Shown one piece after another: positions 1-5,472 of a stretch of 5,472 bases of DNA. A program made the translations under genes and the position numbers. Numbering within the stretch: position 1 is the first letter of the stretch; every line of letters begins with the position of its first letter. Under the pieces are notes generated by a model, which was given only the letters and a program-made list of their open reading frames with translations, made no database searches and was not told where the DNA came from. The stretch is from an uncultured Lacibacter sp. (GTDB taxonomy: Bacteria > Bacteroidota > Bacteroidia > Chitinophagales > Chitinophagaceae): assembly GCF_946479605.1 (NCBI RefSeq), contig NZ_CAMLGT010000252.1, positions 1-5,472 of the forward strand. The letters run 5' to 3'.

Positions 1-500
1 CGTTAACCAATGTGGGAGAGGTTTCGCCAAGAAAATATTACGGAGCAGATATGCAACTGAAATTCCGTAATAAAAAAGGCTTTACTGAAATAAGAGGGGA
101 ATATCTTACAGGCACACAAACAGGCACAGCCAACAGCAGCGAAACCCCATCGGCACTGGTGGCTGGAAATGAAGGTTTTCATGTTCGACAATTCAATGGC
201 GCTTATTTCTATTTTCTGCAACATCTTTTTTCCGAACAACATCAACTGGTGTTGAAGTACGACTGGTACGACCCAAACACAGAAGTAAAGGGCAAACAAA
301 TAGGAGCGCCAGGTGCTAACCTTTCAGCAGCAAATATTAAATACTCCACACTCAATATTGGTTATGTAAACTACCTCACAGAGAATGTAAAGCTGCTGCT
401 TTACTATGCCATTGTGCGGAATGAAAAAACACAACTAACCGGTTATACAGAAGATCTGAAAGATAATGTGCTTACCTGCCGGTTGCAGTTCCGGTTTTGA
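1..500 (+). CDS. Outer-membrane porin, Porin_O/P-like, C-terminal part (5' end outside window)
   Basis: This is the 3' end of a gene that enters from the left. The frame is open from base 3 (codons for L-T-N before the GTG at 12), so that GTG is not the start. About 165 residues remain, where this porin family usually has roughly 380-420, so less than half is visible. The fragment shows alternating beta-strand patterns (AYFYFLQHLF, HQLVLKYDWYDPNT, STLNIGYVNYL, VKLLLYYAIV) and ends in CRLQFRF, with the terminal Phe expected for a BAM-inserted barrel. The segments QLVLKYDWYDPNTEVKG and NEKTQL...CRLQFRF match what I know of Bacteroidota members of the phosphate-selective porin O/P family. The role would be passive diffusion of phosphate or other anions across the outer membrane. 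The substrate is a family inference, supported by the Pho-box-like array just downstream. The gene has its own terminator, so it is not co-transcribed with the receptor. Confidence 0.85.
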   Translation, partial: LTNVGEVSPRKYYGADMQLKFRNKKGFTEIRGEYLTGTQTGTANSSETPSALVAGNEGFHVRQFNGAYFYFLQHLFSEQHQLVLKYDWYDPNTEVKGKQIGAPGANLSAANIKYSTLNIGYVNYLTENVKLLLYYAIVRNEKTQLTGYTEDLKDNVLTCRLQFRF

Positions 501-533
501 AAAAGTACAAGAAGAAAATTTACAACTCATTGA

Positions 534-568
534 AGCGTTTTGCATACCTGGTGCAGAACGCTTTTTTT
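534..568 (+). terminator. Intrinsic terminator of the porin gene
   Basis: The arms 534-544 (AGCGTTTTGCA) and 552-562 (TGCAGAACGCT) form an 11-bp stem with one G-U pair (T540 with G556). The loop is 7 nt, and seven T residues follow at 562-568. It lies 33 bp after the porin stop codon and separates the porin transcript from the receptor operon. There is no A-tract before the stem, so it should work only on the plus strand. Confidence 0.93.
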
Positions 569-579
569 GTTTAGTGTTG

Positions 580-630
580 TTAACATTGGCTTAATATGCA
601 GGTAATGTTTCCTTAACACGGTCTTCACTT
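580..630 (+). promoter_or_regulatory. Pho-box-like array: 7-bp direct repeats every 11 bp
   Basis: Heptamers start at 580 (TTAACAT), 591 (TTAATAT), 602 (GTAATGT) and 613 (TTAACAC), exactly 11 bp apart with 4-bp spacers. A weaker fifth unit is at 624 (TTCACTT). Against TTAACAT they match 7, 6, 4, 6 and 5 of 7 positions. Known background: PhoB of E. coli binds 7-bp direct repeats at an 11-bp step, and PhoP of Bacillus subtilis binds TTAACA-like repeats with the same spacing. The array lies immediately upstream of the promoter motifs, where a PhoB-type activator would contact RNA polymerase. The porin before it and the PhoR-like kinase after it fit a phosphate regulon. That PhoB itself binds here is inferred. 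Confidence 0.65.
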
Positions 631-657
631 TGGCATAACATTGCAGAAGTTCCTTTG
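629..657 (+). promoter_or_regulatory. Candidate promoter of the receptor-lipoprotein operon
   Basis: Two placements fit the Bacteroidota consensus (-33 TTTG, -7 TAnnTTTG). One uses TAACATTG at 636-643 (one mismatch) with no -33 motif, its place being taken by the heptamer at 613-619. The other uses TTTG at 629-632 and TTCCTTTG at 650-657 (one mismatch), with a 17-bp gap, slightly shorter than usual. Both put the transcript start between about 650 and 665, just upstream of the ATG at 676. Imperfect core motifs are typical of activator-dependent promoters. I cannot choose between the two from sequence. Confidence 0.45.
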
Positions 658-675
658 CAGCATCAAATTGATACT

Positions 676-3468
676 ATGCAAAGGACAAACTTGAGGAAAC
701 TAATTGCTCTTTTTTCATTTATTCTTATTACCCTTTCCGCAGCTGCCCAATCCATCCGTTTAAATGGCCGTGTGCTTAACCAGCGAAATGAACCTGTTGC
801 GGGTGCTTCAGTAACGGTATCACAGATCAATCGTTCGTTTGCTGCTGATATTGAAGGACGCTTTTCCATTAATCTTGAAGCAGGGAAAAAATATACTCTT
901 ACTGTAACCGCAGTTGGTTACCAAACCAAGGCTGTTGATGAAGTGGAAGTAAAATTAACCGGTGCTGAAGCCGATAATACCATTACTATTTTATTAGATG
1001 TTGCAGCAAAGCAGGGAACTGAAATTGTGATCCGCAGCACAGCACGCCGTGAAAACACTTCAGGGTTATTAAGTTTTCAACGCAACAACACATCTTTATC
1101 AAGCGGTTTGTCTGCCGATTTCATCCGTCGTACACCTGATAAAAATACCAGCGAAGTACTGAAGCGTGTAAGCGGTGCATCTATCCAGGATAACAAGTTT
1201 GTAGTAGTGCGTGGTTTGAGCGACCGTTATAACCAGGCACTCATCAACGGTGCACAACTACCATCGTCTGAACCAGATAAAAAAGCCTTTTCATTTGATG
1301 TAATTCCTTCGCAGCTTATTGATAATATTATCATCAACAAAACAGCAACACCTGATTTAACAGGTGAGTTTGCAGGTGGGTTGGTGCAGATACAGACAAA
1401 GGATGTTCCAACAAAAAACATTCTTAGTGTGGGCGTGAGTCTTGGTTTTAATACCCAGTCAACATTTAAAGACTTTGTTACAAATCAACGTGAAACCGGT
1501 GACTGGTTTGGGTTTGATAATGGTCGTAGAGACATGCCTGAAGGATTTAGCAGCCGTACACAATATCAAAAGAGCAGCATGGCATCAAAAACTGAGCAAT
1601 CTAAACTGTTCCGTTCTGATGTGTTCAACGAACGTAAAATAACCGCTGCTCCTATACAGAGTTATAACCTGACATTTGGAAAGGGATATAAGTATAACAA
1701 CGGCAACTCATTTGGTTTTATTACCGGCTTAACCTACCGTAATGCACAAAATATTTACGATGTAAATAGAAACATCAACGATTTTGTTGGCACAGTTGAG
1801 CGTTCAATTACTGATCATCAAAACCGTTTTTCAACAAGCGTTGGTGCTGTTGCAAACGTTGCGTTTACAACACGCAAACTCAAAATTGCATTCAAGAACC
1901 TGTACAATCAGTTGTATGATGATAATTATTATGTAAGAAGCGGAAGAAATTTGCTCGATGGCCAGGATATAAGTTTCCGCAGCAGCTTTCTGAACCAGCG
2001 TTCATTACTTGCATCTCAGCTTGAAGCAGAACAGCAGTTATCAAAATCAGGAATTAAGTTAAAACTGAACGGTAACTTTTCAATGAATGTAAAATCGCAA
2101 CCTGATTTGCGTACGGTTTCCTACCAACGCAGAACAGGAACCAACGATCCCTTTACATTAATCACAGACGAAACAGGCCGTTTCTTTAGCAACCTGAAAG
2201 ATTTTTCTTACGGTGGTGGAGGTACTTTAACTGTGCCTTTCACAATGGCTGGCGAAAAGCAAACGTTTAAAGCAGGTGGCGGTACACTTATTCGTATTCG
2301 TGATTTCCAATCAAGAAACTTCCGTTATCGTTTAGAAAGCAATTCAAACAGTTCATTGCTTACTCTTCCTTTTGATCAGGTATTCGATCAGCAGAATATT
2401 GGTGAAGGAAAGTTTATTTATGCTGATGAAACACAAAACGAAGACAAATACTTTGGTGTAAGTATCATCAACAATGCATATGCCATGTTTGATAATAAAT
2501 TTTCTGATAAGGTACGCCTTGTATGGGGTGTGCGTGCAGAAAATTTCCAGCAGTTTTTAACCACAGTCCGTTCCGATCTGCAACGTGTAATTGTGAATAC
2601 AAGTAAATGGGATATCCTTCCATCACTCAACATCAGCTACAGTATTAAAAATAAACATCAGTTACGTTTGGCGGGCTACCGTACCGTTGCCCGTCCTGAG
2701 TTTAGAGAAATTGCTCCGTTCTCTTTCTATGATTACGAACAGAACTATGCGGTGAGTGGAGATACTTCTTTGCGTAGAAGCGATATCTGGAATGCAGATG
2801 TACGTTACGAGTGGTATCCAAAAGCAAATGAAGGTGTTTCGGTAGCTGTATTCTATAAACATTTTACAGATCCTATTGAATTGAGAGCATTGGCTGCAGG
2901 TAGTGTTCGTCGTTATCAGTTTCAGAATGCAGGTGAAGCACAAACGTATGGTTTTGAAGTTGAAGTTCGCAAAAGCTTAGGCTTTATTGCTCCCAAACTG
3001 GATGTATTCAGTGTGTTTACAAACGTAACAGTATTGGCATCTTCTGTTCAGCTGTCTGGTGTTGCTGCAGGTGGGCAGTCACAATCATTCGATCGTCCGT
3101 TGCAAGGTCAGTCGCCATACTTAGTAAACTTTGGTTTACAGTATAGTGCTAAGGATGGAAAAATTAATGCATCACTCTTGTATAACAGAATTGGCCAGCG
3201 CCTTGCATTAGCTGGTGGTAAAGATCAGTTGATCTATGATATTTATGAACGCCCAAGAGACCTGGTTGATCTGCAGGTTTCATTAAAGGTGCTGAAGAAC
3301 AGAGGCGAATTACGTTTCACTGCTTCTGATCTTTTGAATCAGCCGTTCTACTTCTATGAGAACATCGACACGAAAAACAAATTTACCCGTGGCACAGACA
3401 GGCTTTGGAACAGCTATACGCCTGGTACTACATTCTCTATTGGATTTACTTACGATTTGACGAAATAA
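676..3468 (+). CDS. TonB-dependent outer-membrane receptor with CarboxypepD_reg-like N-terminal domain
   Basis: A 930-residue active transporter of the outer membrane, energised by TonB-ExbBD. A signal peptide covers residues 1-25 (MQRTNLRK, then the hydrophobic LIALFSFILITL, then SAAAQ). A carboxypeptidase-regulatory-like beta-sandwich spans about 28-108 (GRVLNQRNEPVAGASV ... GRFSI ... VGYQT). A TonB-box-like TEIVIRSTA is at 115-123. The plug spans about 140-245 and contains the strongly conserved VVVRGLSDRYNQALING and EPDKKAFSFDVIPSQLIDNI, then EFAGGLVQIQTKD. The 22-strand barrel follows, with the conserved RPEFRE at 673-678 and a final strand TFSIGFTYDLTK. Length is normal and no frameshift is seen. 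I prefer ATG 676 over the in-frame TTG at 655, because 676 gives a clean signal peptide and 655 lies at or beside the predicted transcript start. There is no Shine-Dalgarno motif, as is usual in the phylum. It is the first gene of an operon with the lipoprotein at 3496. The ligand is unknown; a phosphorus-containing compound is inferred from the upstream Pho-like array. Confidence 0.95.
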   Translation: MQRTNLRKLIALFSFILITLSAAAQSIRLNGRVLNQRNEPVAGASVTVSQINRSFAADIEGRFSINLEAGKKYTLTVTAVGYQTKAVDEVEVKLTGAEADNTITILLDVAAKQGTEIVIRSTARRENTSGLLSFQRNNTSLSSGLSADFIRRTPDKNTSEVLKRVSGASIQDNKFVVVRGLSDRYNQALINGAQLPSSEPDKKAFSFDVIPSQLIDNIIINKTATPDLTGEFAGGLVQIQTKDVPTKNILSVGVSLGFNTQSTFKDFVTNQRETGDWFGFDNGRRDMPEGFSSRTQYQKSSMASKTEQSKLFRSDVFNERKITAAPIQSYNLTFGKGYKYNNGNSFGFITGLTYRNAQNIYDVNRNINDFVGTVERSITDHQNRFSTSVGAVANVAFTTRKLKIAFKNLYNQLYDDNYYVRSGRNLLDGQDISFRSSFLNQRSLLASQLEAEQQLSKSGIKLKLNGNFSMNVKSQPDLRTVSYQRRTGTNDPFTLITDETGRFFSNLKDFSYGGGGTLTVPFTMAGEKQTFKAGGGTLIRIRDFQSRNFRYRLESNSNSSLLTLPFDQVFDQQNIGEGKFIYADETQNEDKYFGVSIINNAYAMFDNKFSDKVRLVWGVRAENFQQFLTTVRSDLQRVIVNTSKWDILPSLNISYSIKNKHQLRLAGYRTVARPEFREIAPFSFYDYEQNYAVSGDTSLRRSDIWNADVRYEWYPKANEGVSVAVFYKHFTDPIELRALAAGSVRRYQFQNAGEAQTYGFEVEVRKSLGFIAPKLDVFSVFTNVTVLASSVQLSGVAAGGQSQSFDRPLQGQSPYLVNFGLQYSAKDGKINASLLYNRIGQRLALAGGKDQLIYDIYERPRDLVDLQVSLKVLKNRGELRFTASDLLNQPFYFYENIDTKNKFTRGTDRLWNSYTPGTTFSIGFTYDLTK

Positions 3469-3495
3469 AAATTAAAATTCACAAAGAAACATAGT

Positions 3496-4869
3496 ATGAA
3501 AAAGCTATTAATTACTGCAATTACAGCCTTAACATTTACAGCTTGTATTAAGGTTGATTTTAACGAGAATGTTGGAGGAAATGGAAATACAGATACAACT
3601 GTTATACCTTCTGTATTGAGTGGACGCATTGATCGTAACCTCTCATTGCCGAAAGGAAGGTATAAGTTGTCTGGCTTTGTGTATGTAGGTAAAGGAGCAA
3701 CACTTGAGTTTGCAGCCGGTTCTGTAGTGCTTGCGGATGCATCTGTTAAAACAGCTTTGATTATTGAACAAGGCGGTAAACTGGTAGCTGATGGTAAAGC
3801 TGATGCACCAATTGTTTTTACAAGCGATAAACCGGCAGGTTCACGTGCTAACTCTGACTGGGGTGGTATTTCTATTTGCGGTTATGCACCTACAAACCGT
3901 CCATTGGTTCCTGCTCCTATTACAGAAGGTGGCAGCAACCGCCCATATGGCGGCACTGACGCTGGTGATAACAGCGGTATTCTGCGTTATGTGCGTGTTG
4001 AGTTCGCAGGTATTACAGCAGAAAATAACAGTGAGTTGAATGGTATTACTTTTTATGGCGTTGGTGCCGGTACAATTGTTGAAAACGTTCAAACTGCATT
4101 TTGTGGTGATGATGGTTTTGAGTTCTTTGGTGGTACTGTAAACGCTAAGAACCTGATTTCTTATGCAAGTGGTGATGATGATTTTGACTTTGACTTTGGT
4201 TACAATGGTCAGATCCAGTATGCAGTTTCACTGCGTGATAAATTCTTTGATGATGACGATGCTAACCAGATCGAGTGCGATAATGATGCAAGCGGCACAT
4301 CAGCTACTCCTTATACACGTCCCGTTTTAAGCAACTTTACATTGATCAGTGTTTATGATACAACAGGGTTGCCTTCAAACGCACGTCACCGTTATGGTAA
4401 CAGATGGCGTCGTGCTGCAAGATTTGAATTCAGAAATTCAATTATTCTTGGCAGCTATGGCAATGCATTGGCATTGGAATCTGATGCTACAATCAATGCT
4501 TTCTTAAGTGGTGAAAGTATTTTCAAAAACAACCTGGTATTTTCTTATAATAAGTATGCTGGTTCTCCTGCTACTCCATTTGTAACAAATAATCAGACTT
4601 TGCTTTCTAATGCAACGCTGTTAGCAACTATGACCAATGGAACAAATGTAAATACCGTGTTGGCTGATCAGAATGCAGCGAAATTAACAGCTCCATTCAG
4701 TTTTACAGCTCCTAACTTCTTACCTGCAGCAGGATCGCCTGCATTAACAGGTGCTAATTATTCTGGTTTGAGTGCATTCTTTACAACAGGCACTTTTGTT
4801 GGAGCTTTTGGTGCTGTTAACTGGATGCAGGGTTGGACAAGTTTCTCTCAACAAACAAACGTGTACTAA
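3496..4869 (+). CDS. Predicted lipid-anchored beta-helix-type surface protein with acidic loops
   Basis: 457 residues. The N-terminus MKKLLITAITALTFTAC is a lipoprotein signal with Cys17 as the likely lipidation site (FTAC, a slightly loose lipobox). After a Gly/Asn/Thr-rich linker come short repeated strand-turn units suggesting a right-handed parallel beta-helix: YKLSGFVYVGKGATLEFAAG (56-75), LIIEQGGKLVADGKADAPIVF (88-108), DWGGISICGYAP (121-132), LRYVRVEFAG (163-172), LNGITFYGVGAGTIVENVQ (181-199). Very acidic loops follow (GDDGFEFFGG 204-213, GDDDFDFDFGYNG 226-238, FFDDDDANQIECDND 250-264) and may bind Ca2+ or another cation. The C-terminus has the GAFGAVNWMQGWTSF motif (437-450) that I know from many secreted Bacteroidota proteins, but the chain stops seven residues later with no type IX sorting domain, in line with lipid anchoring. 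It lies 27 bp after the receptor, with no promoter or terminator between, so it is probably the receptor's surface partner, capturing or processing ligand. It does not look like SusD. No catalytic motif is recognised, so the function is unknown. Confidence 0.88.
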   Translation: MKKLLITAITALTFTACIKVDFNENVGGNGNTDTTVIPSVLSGRIDRNLSLPKGRYKLSGFVYVGKGATLEFAAGSVVLADASVKTALIIEQGGKLVADGKADAPIVFTSDKPAGSRANSDWGGISICGYAPTNRPLVPAPITEGGSNRPYGGTDAGDNSGILRYVRVEFAGITAENNSELNGITFYGVGAGTIVENVQTAFCGDDGFEFFGGTVNAKNLISYASGDDDFDFDFGYNGQIQYAVSLRDKFFDDDDANQIECDNDASGTSATPYTRPVLSNFTLISVYDTTGLPSNARHRYGNRWRRAARFEFRNSIILGSYGNALALESDATINAFLSGESIFKNNLVFSYNKYAGSPATPFVTNNQTLLSNATLLATMTNGTNVNTVLADQNAAKLTAPFSFTAPNFLPAAGSPALTGANYSGLSAFFTTGTFVGAFGAVNWMQGWTSFSQQTNVY

Positions 4870-4874
4870 ACATA

Positions 4875-4897
4875 TTTGTCTGCCTCGGGCAGATAAA
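4875..4897. repeat. Short hairpin in the operon's 3' UTR
   Basis: The inverted repeat TCTGCC-TCG-GGCAGA (4879-4893) extends outward through one G-U and three A-T pairs to 4875-4897, giving a 10-bp stem with a 3-nt loop. It begins 5 bp after the lipoprotein stop codon. No T-tract follows on either strand, so it is not a terminator. It may protect the mRNA 3' end, or may be a scattered small palindrome of this genome. A second copy elsewhere would favour the palindrome. Confidence 0.6.
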
Positions 4898-4929
4898 GAA
4901 GGATTTCCTTAAGCAAGTATCCTCTATTC

Positions 4930-4957
4930 AGCCTCCTGTTCTCAGGGGGCTTTTTTT
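4930..4957 (+). terminator. Intrinsic terminator of the receptor-lipoprotein operon
   Basis: The arms 4930-4938 (AGCCTCCTG) and 4943-4951 (CAGGGGGCT) form a 9-bp GC-rich stem with one G-U pair (T4934 with G4947). The loop is TTCT and a run of seven T residues follows at 4951-4957. It is 60 bp after the lipoprotein stop codon and closes the operon. Confidence 0.95.
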
Positions 4958-4964
4958 ATGTAAC

Positions 4965-5054
4965 AGCTATAAGTCGTAAGCTGTAAGCTGCAAGTAATGA
5001 GCACCTTCAAGATGTGAAGAATTACTAATGGCTGACTGCTTATAGCTTGCAGCT
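4965..5054. repeat. Inverted array of ten AG-initial heptamers (5 + 20-nt centre + 5)
   Basis: The left arm 4965-4999 reads as five 7-bp units: AGCTATA, AGTCGTA, AGCTGTA, AGCTGCA, AGTAATG. The right arm 5020-5054, read on the minus strand from 5054 inward, gives AGCTGCA, AGCTATA, AGCAGTC, AGCCATT, AGTAATT. All ten units start with AG and the register holds throughout. The innermost units pair almost perfectly (AGTAAT with ATTACT). The 20-nt centre holds a small hairpin (CTTCA 5005-5009 with TGAAG 5015-5019). Folded in register, the arms give 23 Watson-Crick and about 5 G-U pairs over 35 positions. The element begins 7 bp after the operon terminator and encodes nothing visible. It may be a dispersed intergenic element or a decayed minisatellite; its role is unknown. 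Confidence 0.75.
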
Positions 5055-5196
5055 TTTTCGAAATAACAATTCCTGCACATTGCGGTAATACTATGGTAAA
5101 ACAAGTGCTGCAACTTTATAACAGCAACCTACAGCATAGCATTAGCAGTTTATAACAATCGAGGGTTCATTTTCTCATGACTTGACTGGGAACTTC
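5055..5196. other. Gene-free stretch ahead of an orphan terminator; possible small-RNA locus
   Basis: No convincing reading frame lies here, yet an intrinsic terminator follows at once on the plus strand. That suggests a short transcript that starts within or just before this stretch. The only ATG frame of note is 5093-5155 (20 codons), without a ribosome-binding motif or recognisable product. TTTATAACA occurs twice (5115-5123 and 5149-5157), 34 bp apart, which is about three helical turns. It could be a protein-binding repeat. No clear TAnnTTTG promoter motif was found, so the small-RNA reading is only a suggestion. Confidence 0.3.
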
Positions 5197-5227
5197 ACCG
5201 TTCTGATTCTTCAGGACGGTCTTTTTT
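5197..5227 (+). terminator. Orphan intrinsic terminator, plus strand
   Basis: The arms 5197-5205 (ACCGTTCTG) and 5212-5220 (CAGGACGGT) form a 9-bp stem with one G-U pair (T5202 with G5215). The loop is ATTCTT, and the tail is C plus six T residues (5221-5227). There is no A-tract before the stem, so it does not serve the minus-strand kinase gene. The nearest plus-strand gene ends 327 bp upstream and already has its own terminator. Confidence 0.88.
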
Positions 5228-5231
5228 ATTT

Positions 5232-5258
5232 ACCACAAAGCCATAAAATTCACAAAGG
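5232..5258. repeat. CACAAAG-type intergenic repeat
   Basis: ACCACAAAG (5232-5240) and TTCACAAAGG (5249-5258) are two CACAAAG units 17 bp apart. The 13-mer AAAATTCACAAAG at 5245-5257 recurs exactly at 3474-3486, in the spacer before the lipoprotein start. CACAAAG-rich strings are, from memory, common between genes in several bacterial phyla, so this may be a remnant of such a dispersed repeat. No function is known. Confidence 0.45.
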
Positions 5259-5323
5259 AAAGAAGAAAAGGTATTGCACCTGTATGATAACGAATGAACA
5301 GATATGAAACAGGAGTAAGGAAT

Positions 5324-5472
5324 TTATTCAGCATCTTCATCCATCCGTTCCTGCAGTGCAAATCCAAATGTAGTGCCCACATCTAACCGGCTGCGTACAT
5401 GCATGGTTTGTCCGTGTGCTTCCACAATATGTTTGCAAATGGAAAGACCTAAACCGCTGCCGCCTTCTTTGC
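5324..5472 (-). CDS. Sensor histidine kinase, C-terminal end, PhoR-like (5' part outside window)
   Basis: The last 48 codons plus stop (TAA, reading 5326 to 5324) of a minus-strand gene that continues off the right edge. The residues [20 protein letters not shown] carry the G2 box (GxGLGL) of the GHKL ATP-binding domain and the helix after it. [16 protein letters not shown] is the final strand pair of that domain, followed by the acidic tail QERMDEDAE. The protein would autophosphorylate a His and pass the phosphate to a response regulator. The sensor, membrane segments and H-box are outside the window. The EAHGQTxxVRSxxxVGTTFGF pattern resembles the PhoR-type kinases I know from Bacteroidota, and the nearby porin and Pho-like array agree, but a generic orthodox kinase cannot be excluded. 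It converges on the receptor operon. I found no minus-strand terminator after its stop. Confidence 0.9.
   Translation of the reverse strand, partial: KEGGSGLGLSICKHIVEAHGQTMHVRSRLDVGTTFGFALQERMDEDAE

Noticed and set aside
12..14. GTG as the start of the porin ORF
   Set aside because: The frame remains open to the left edge, and the protein from here would lack a signal peptide and over half of the porin family length, so this is an internal codon of a truncated gene.
655..675. In-frame TTG that would extend the receptor by 7 residues
   Set aside because: The extension lies before a complete signal peptide that begins naturally at ATG 676, and 655 is at or next to the predicted transcript start, leaving little or no leader.
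2662..2943. 93-codon minus-strand frame inside the receptor gene
   Set aside because: Cys/Ile/Thr-rich shadow translation opposite conserved barrel sequence; no promoter or start context.
3791..4092. Overlapping frames of about 80 codons on both strands inside the lipoprotein gene
   Set aside because: They are out-of-frame readings of a well-supported gene, with no domain or signal of their own.
3496..4869. Type IX secretion C-terminal sorting domain in the lipoprotein
   Set aside because: The chain stops seven residues after the GAFGAVNWMQGWTSF motif, leaving no room for the roughly 70-residue sorting domain.
4899..4923. Small inverted repeats AAGG/CCTT and AGGAT/ATCCT in the operon 3' UTR
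   Set aside because: Stems of 4-5 bp with no T-tract are within chance expectation next to a much stronger hairpin.
5093..5155. 20-codon ORF in the intergenic region (begins MVKQVLQLYN)
   Set aside because: Very short, no ribosome-binding motif, no hydrophobic or other recognisable pattern; an ORF of this length is expected by chance.
4870..5323. CRISPR array, tRNA or insertion-sequence remnant in the intergenic region
   Set aside because: No regular repeat-spacer pattern of CRISPR length, no cloverleaf or T-arm sequence, and no transposase fragment or target duplication was seen; the heptamers are contiguous and only 7 bp long.

Overview
The window looks like a chromosomal segment from a Bacteroidota genome, most likely a Chitinophagaceae-type bacterium. 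This rests on a Porin_O/P-like barrel, a TonB-dependent receptor with an N-terminal CarboxypepD_reg-like domain, the absence of Shine-Dalgarno motifs before the starts, and a moderately AT-rich, A-rich intergenic style. The genus cannot be named from the sequence alone.

Layout: (a) 1-500, the 3' end of an outer-membrane porin gene, closed by a strong intrinsic terminator at 534-568. (b) 580-657, a regulatory region with four or five heptamers related to TTAACAT at an exact 11-bp step, the architecture of a Pho box, followed by Bacteroidota-type promoter motifs. (c) 676-4869, a two-gene operon with a 27-bp spacer: a 930-residue TonB-dependent receptor and a 457-residue predicted surface lipoprotein of beta-helix type with very acidic loops. 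It ends at an intrinsic terminator (4930-4957). (d) 4870-5323, a 454-bp gene-free interval. It holds a short hairpin, the operon terminator, an unusual inverted array of ten 7-bp units that all begin with AG, an orphan terminator (5197-5227) with no recognisable gene in front of it, and a CACAAAG-type repeat. (e) 5324-5472, minus strand, the C-terminal end of a histidine kinase whose motifs resemble the PhoR-like kinases of Bacteroidota.

Working model (inference): the segment is part of a phosphate-starvation locus. The porin would pass phosphate or polyanions. The receptor-lipoprotein pair would be a Pho-controlled, TonB-powered uptake system for a scarce phosphorus-containing ligand. The convergent kinase would be the sensor that controls them. 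The pair resembles a SusC/SusD pair in layout, but the partner is not a SusD-fold protein. The porin call, the receptor call and the three terminators are firm. The Pho link, the lipoprotein's role and the small-RNA idea are hypotheses.
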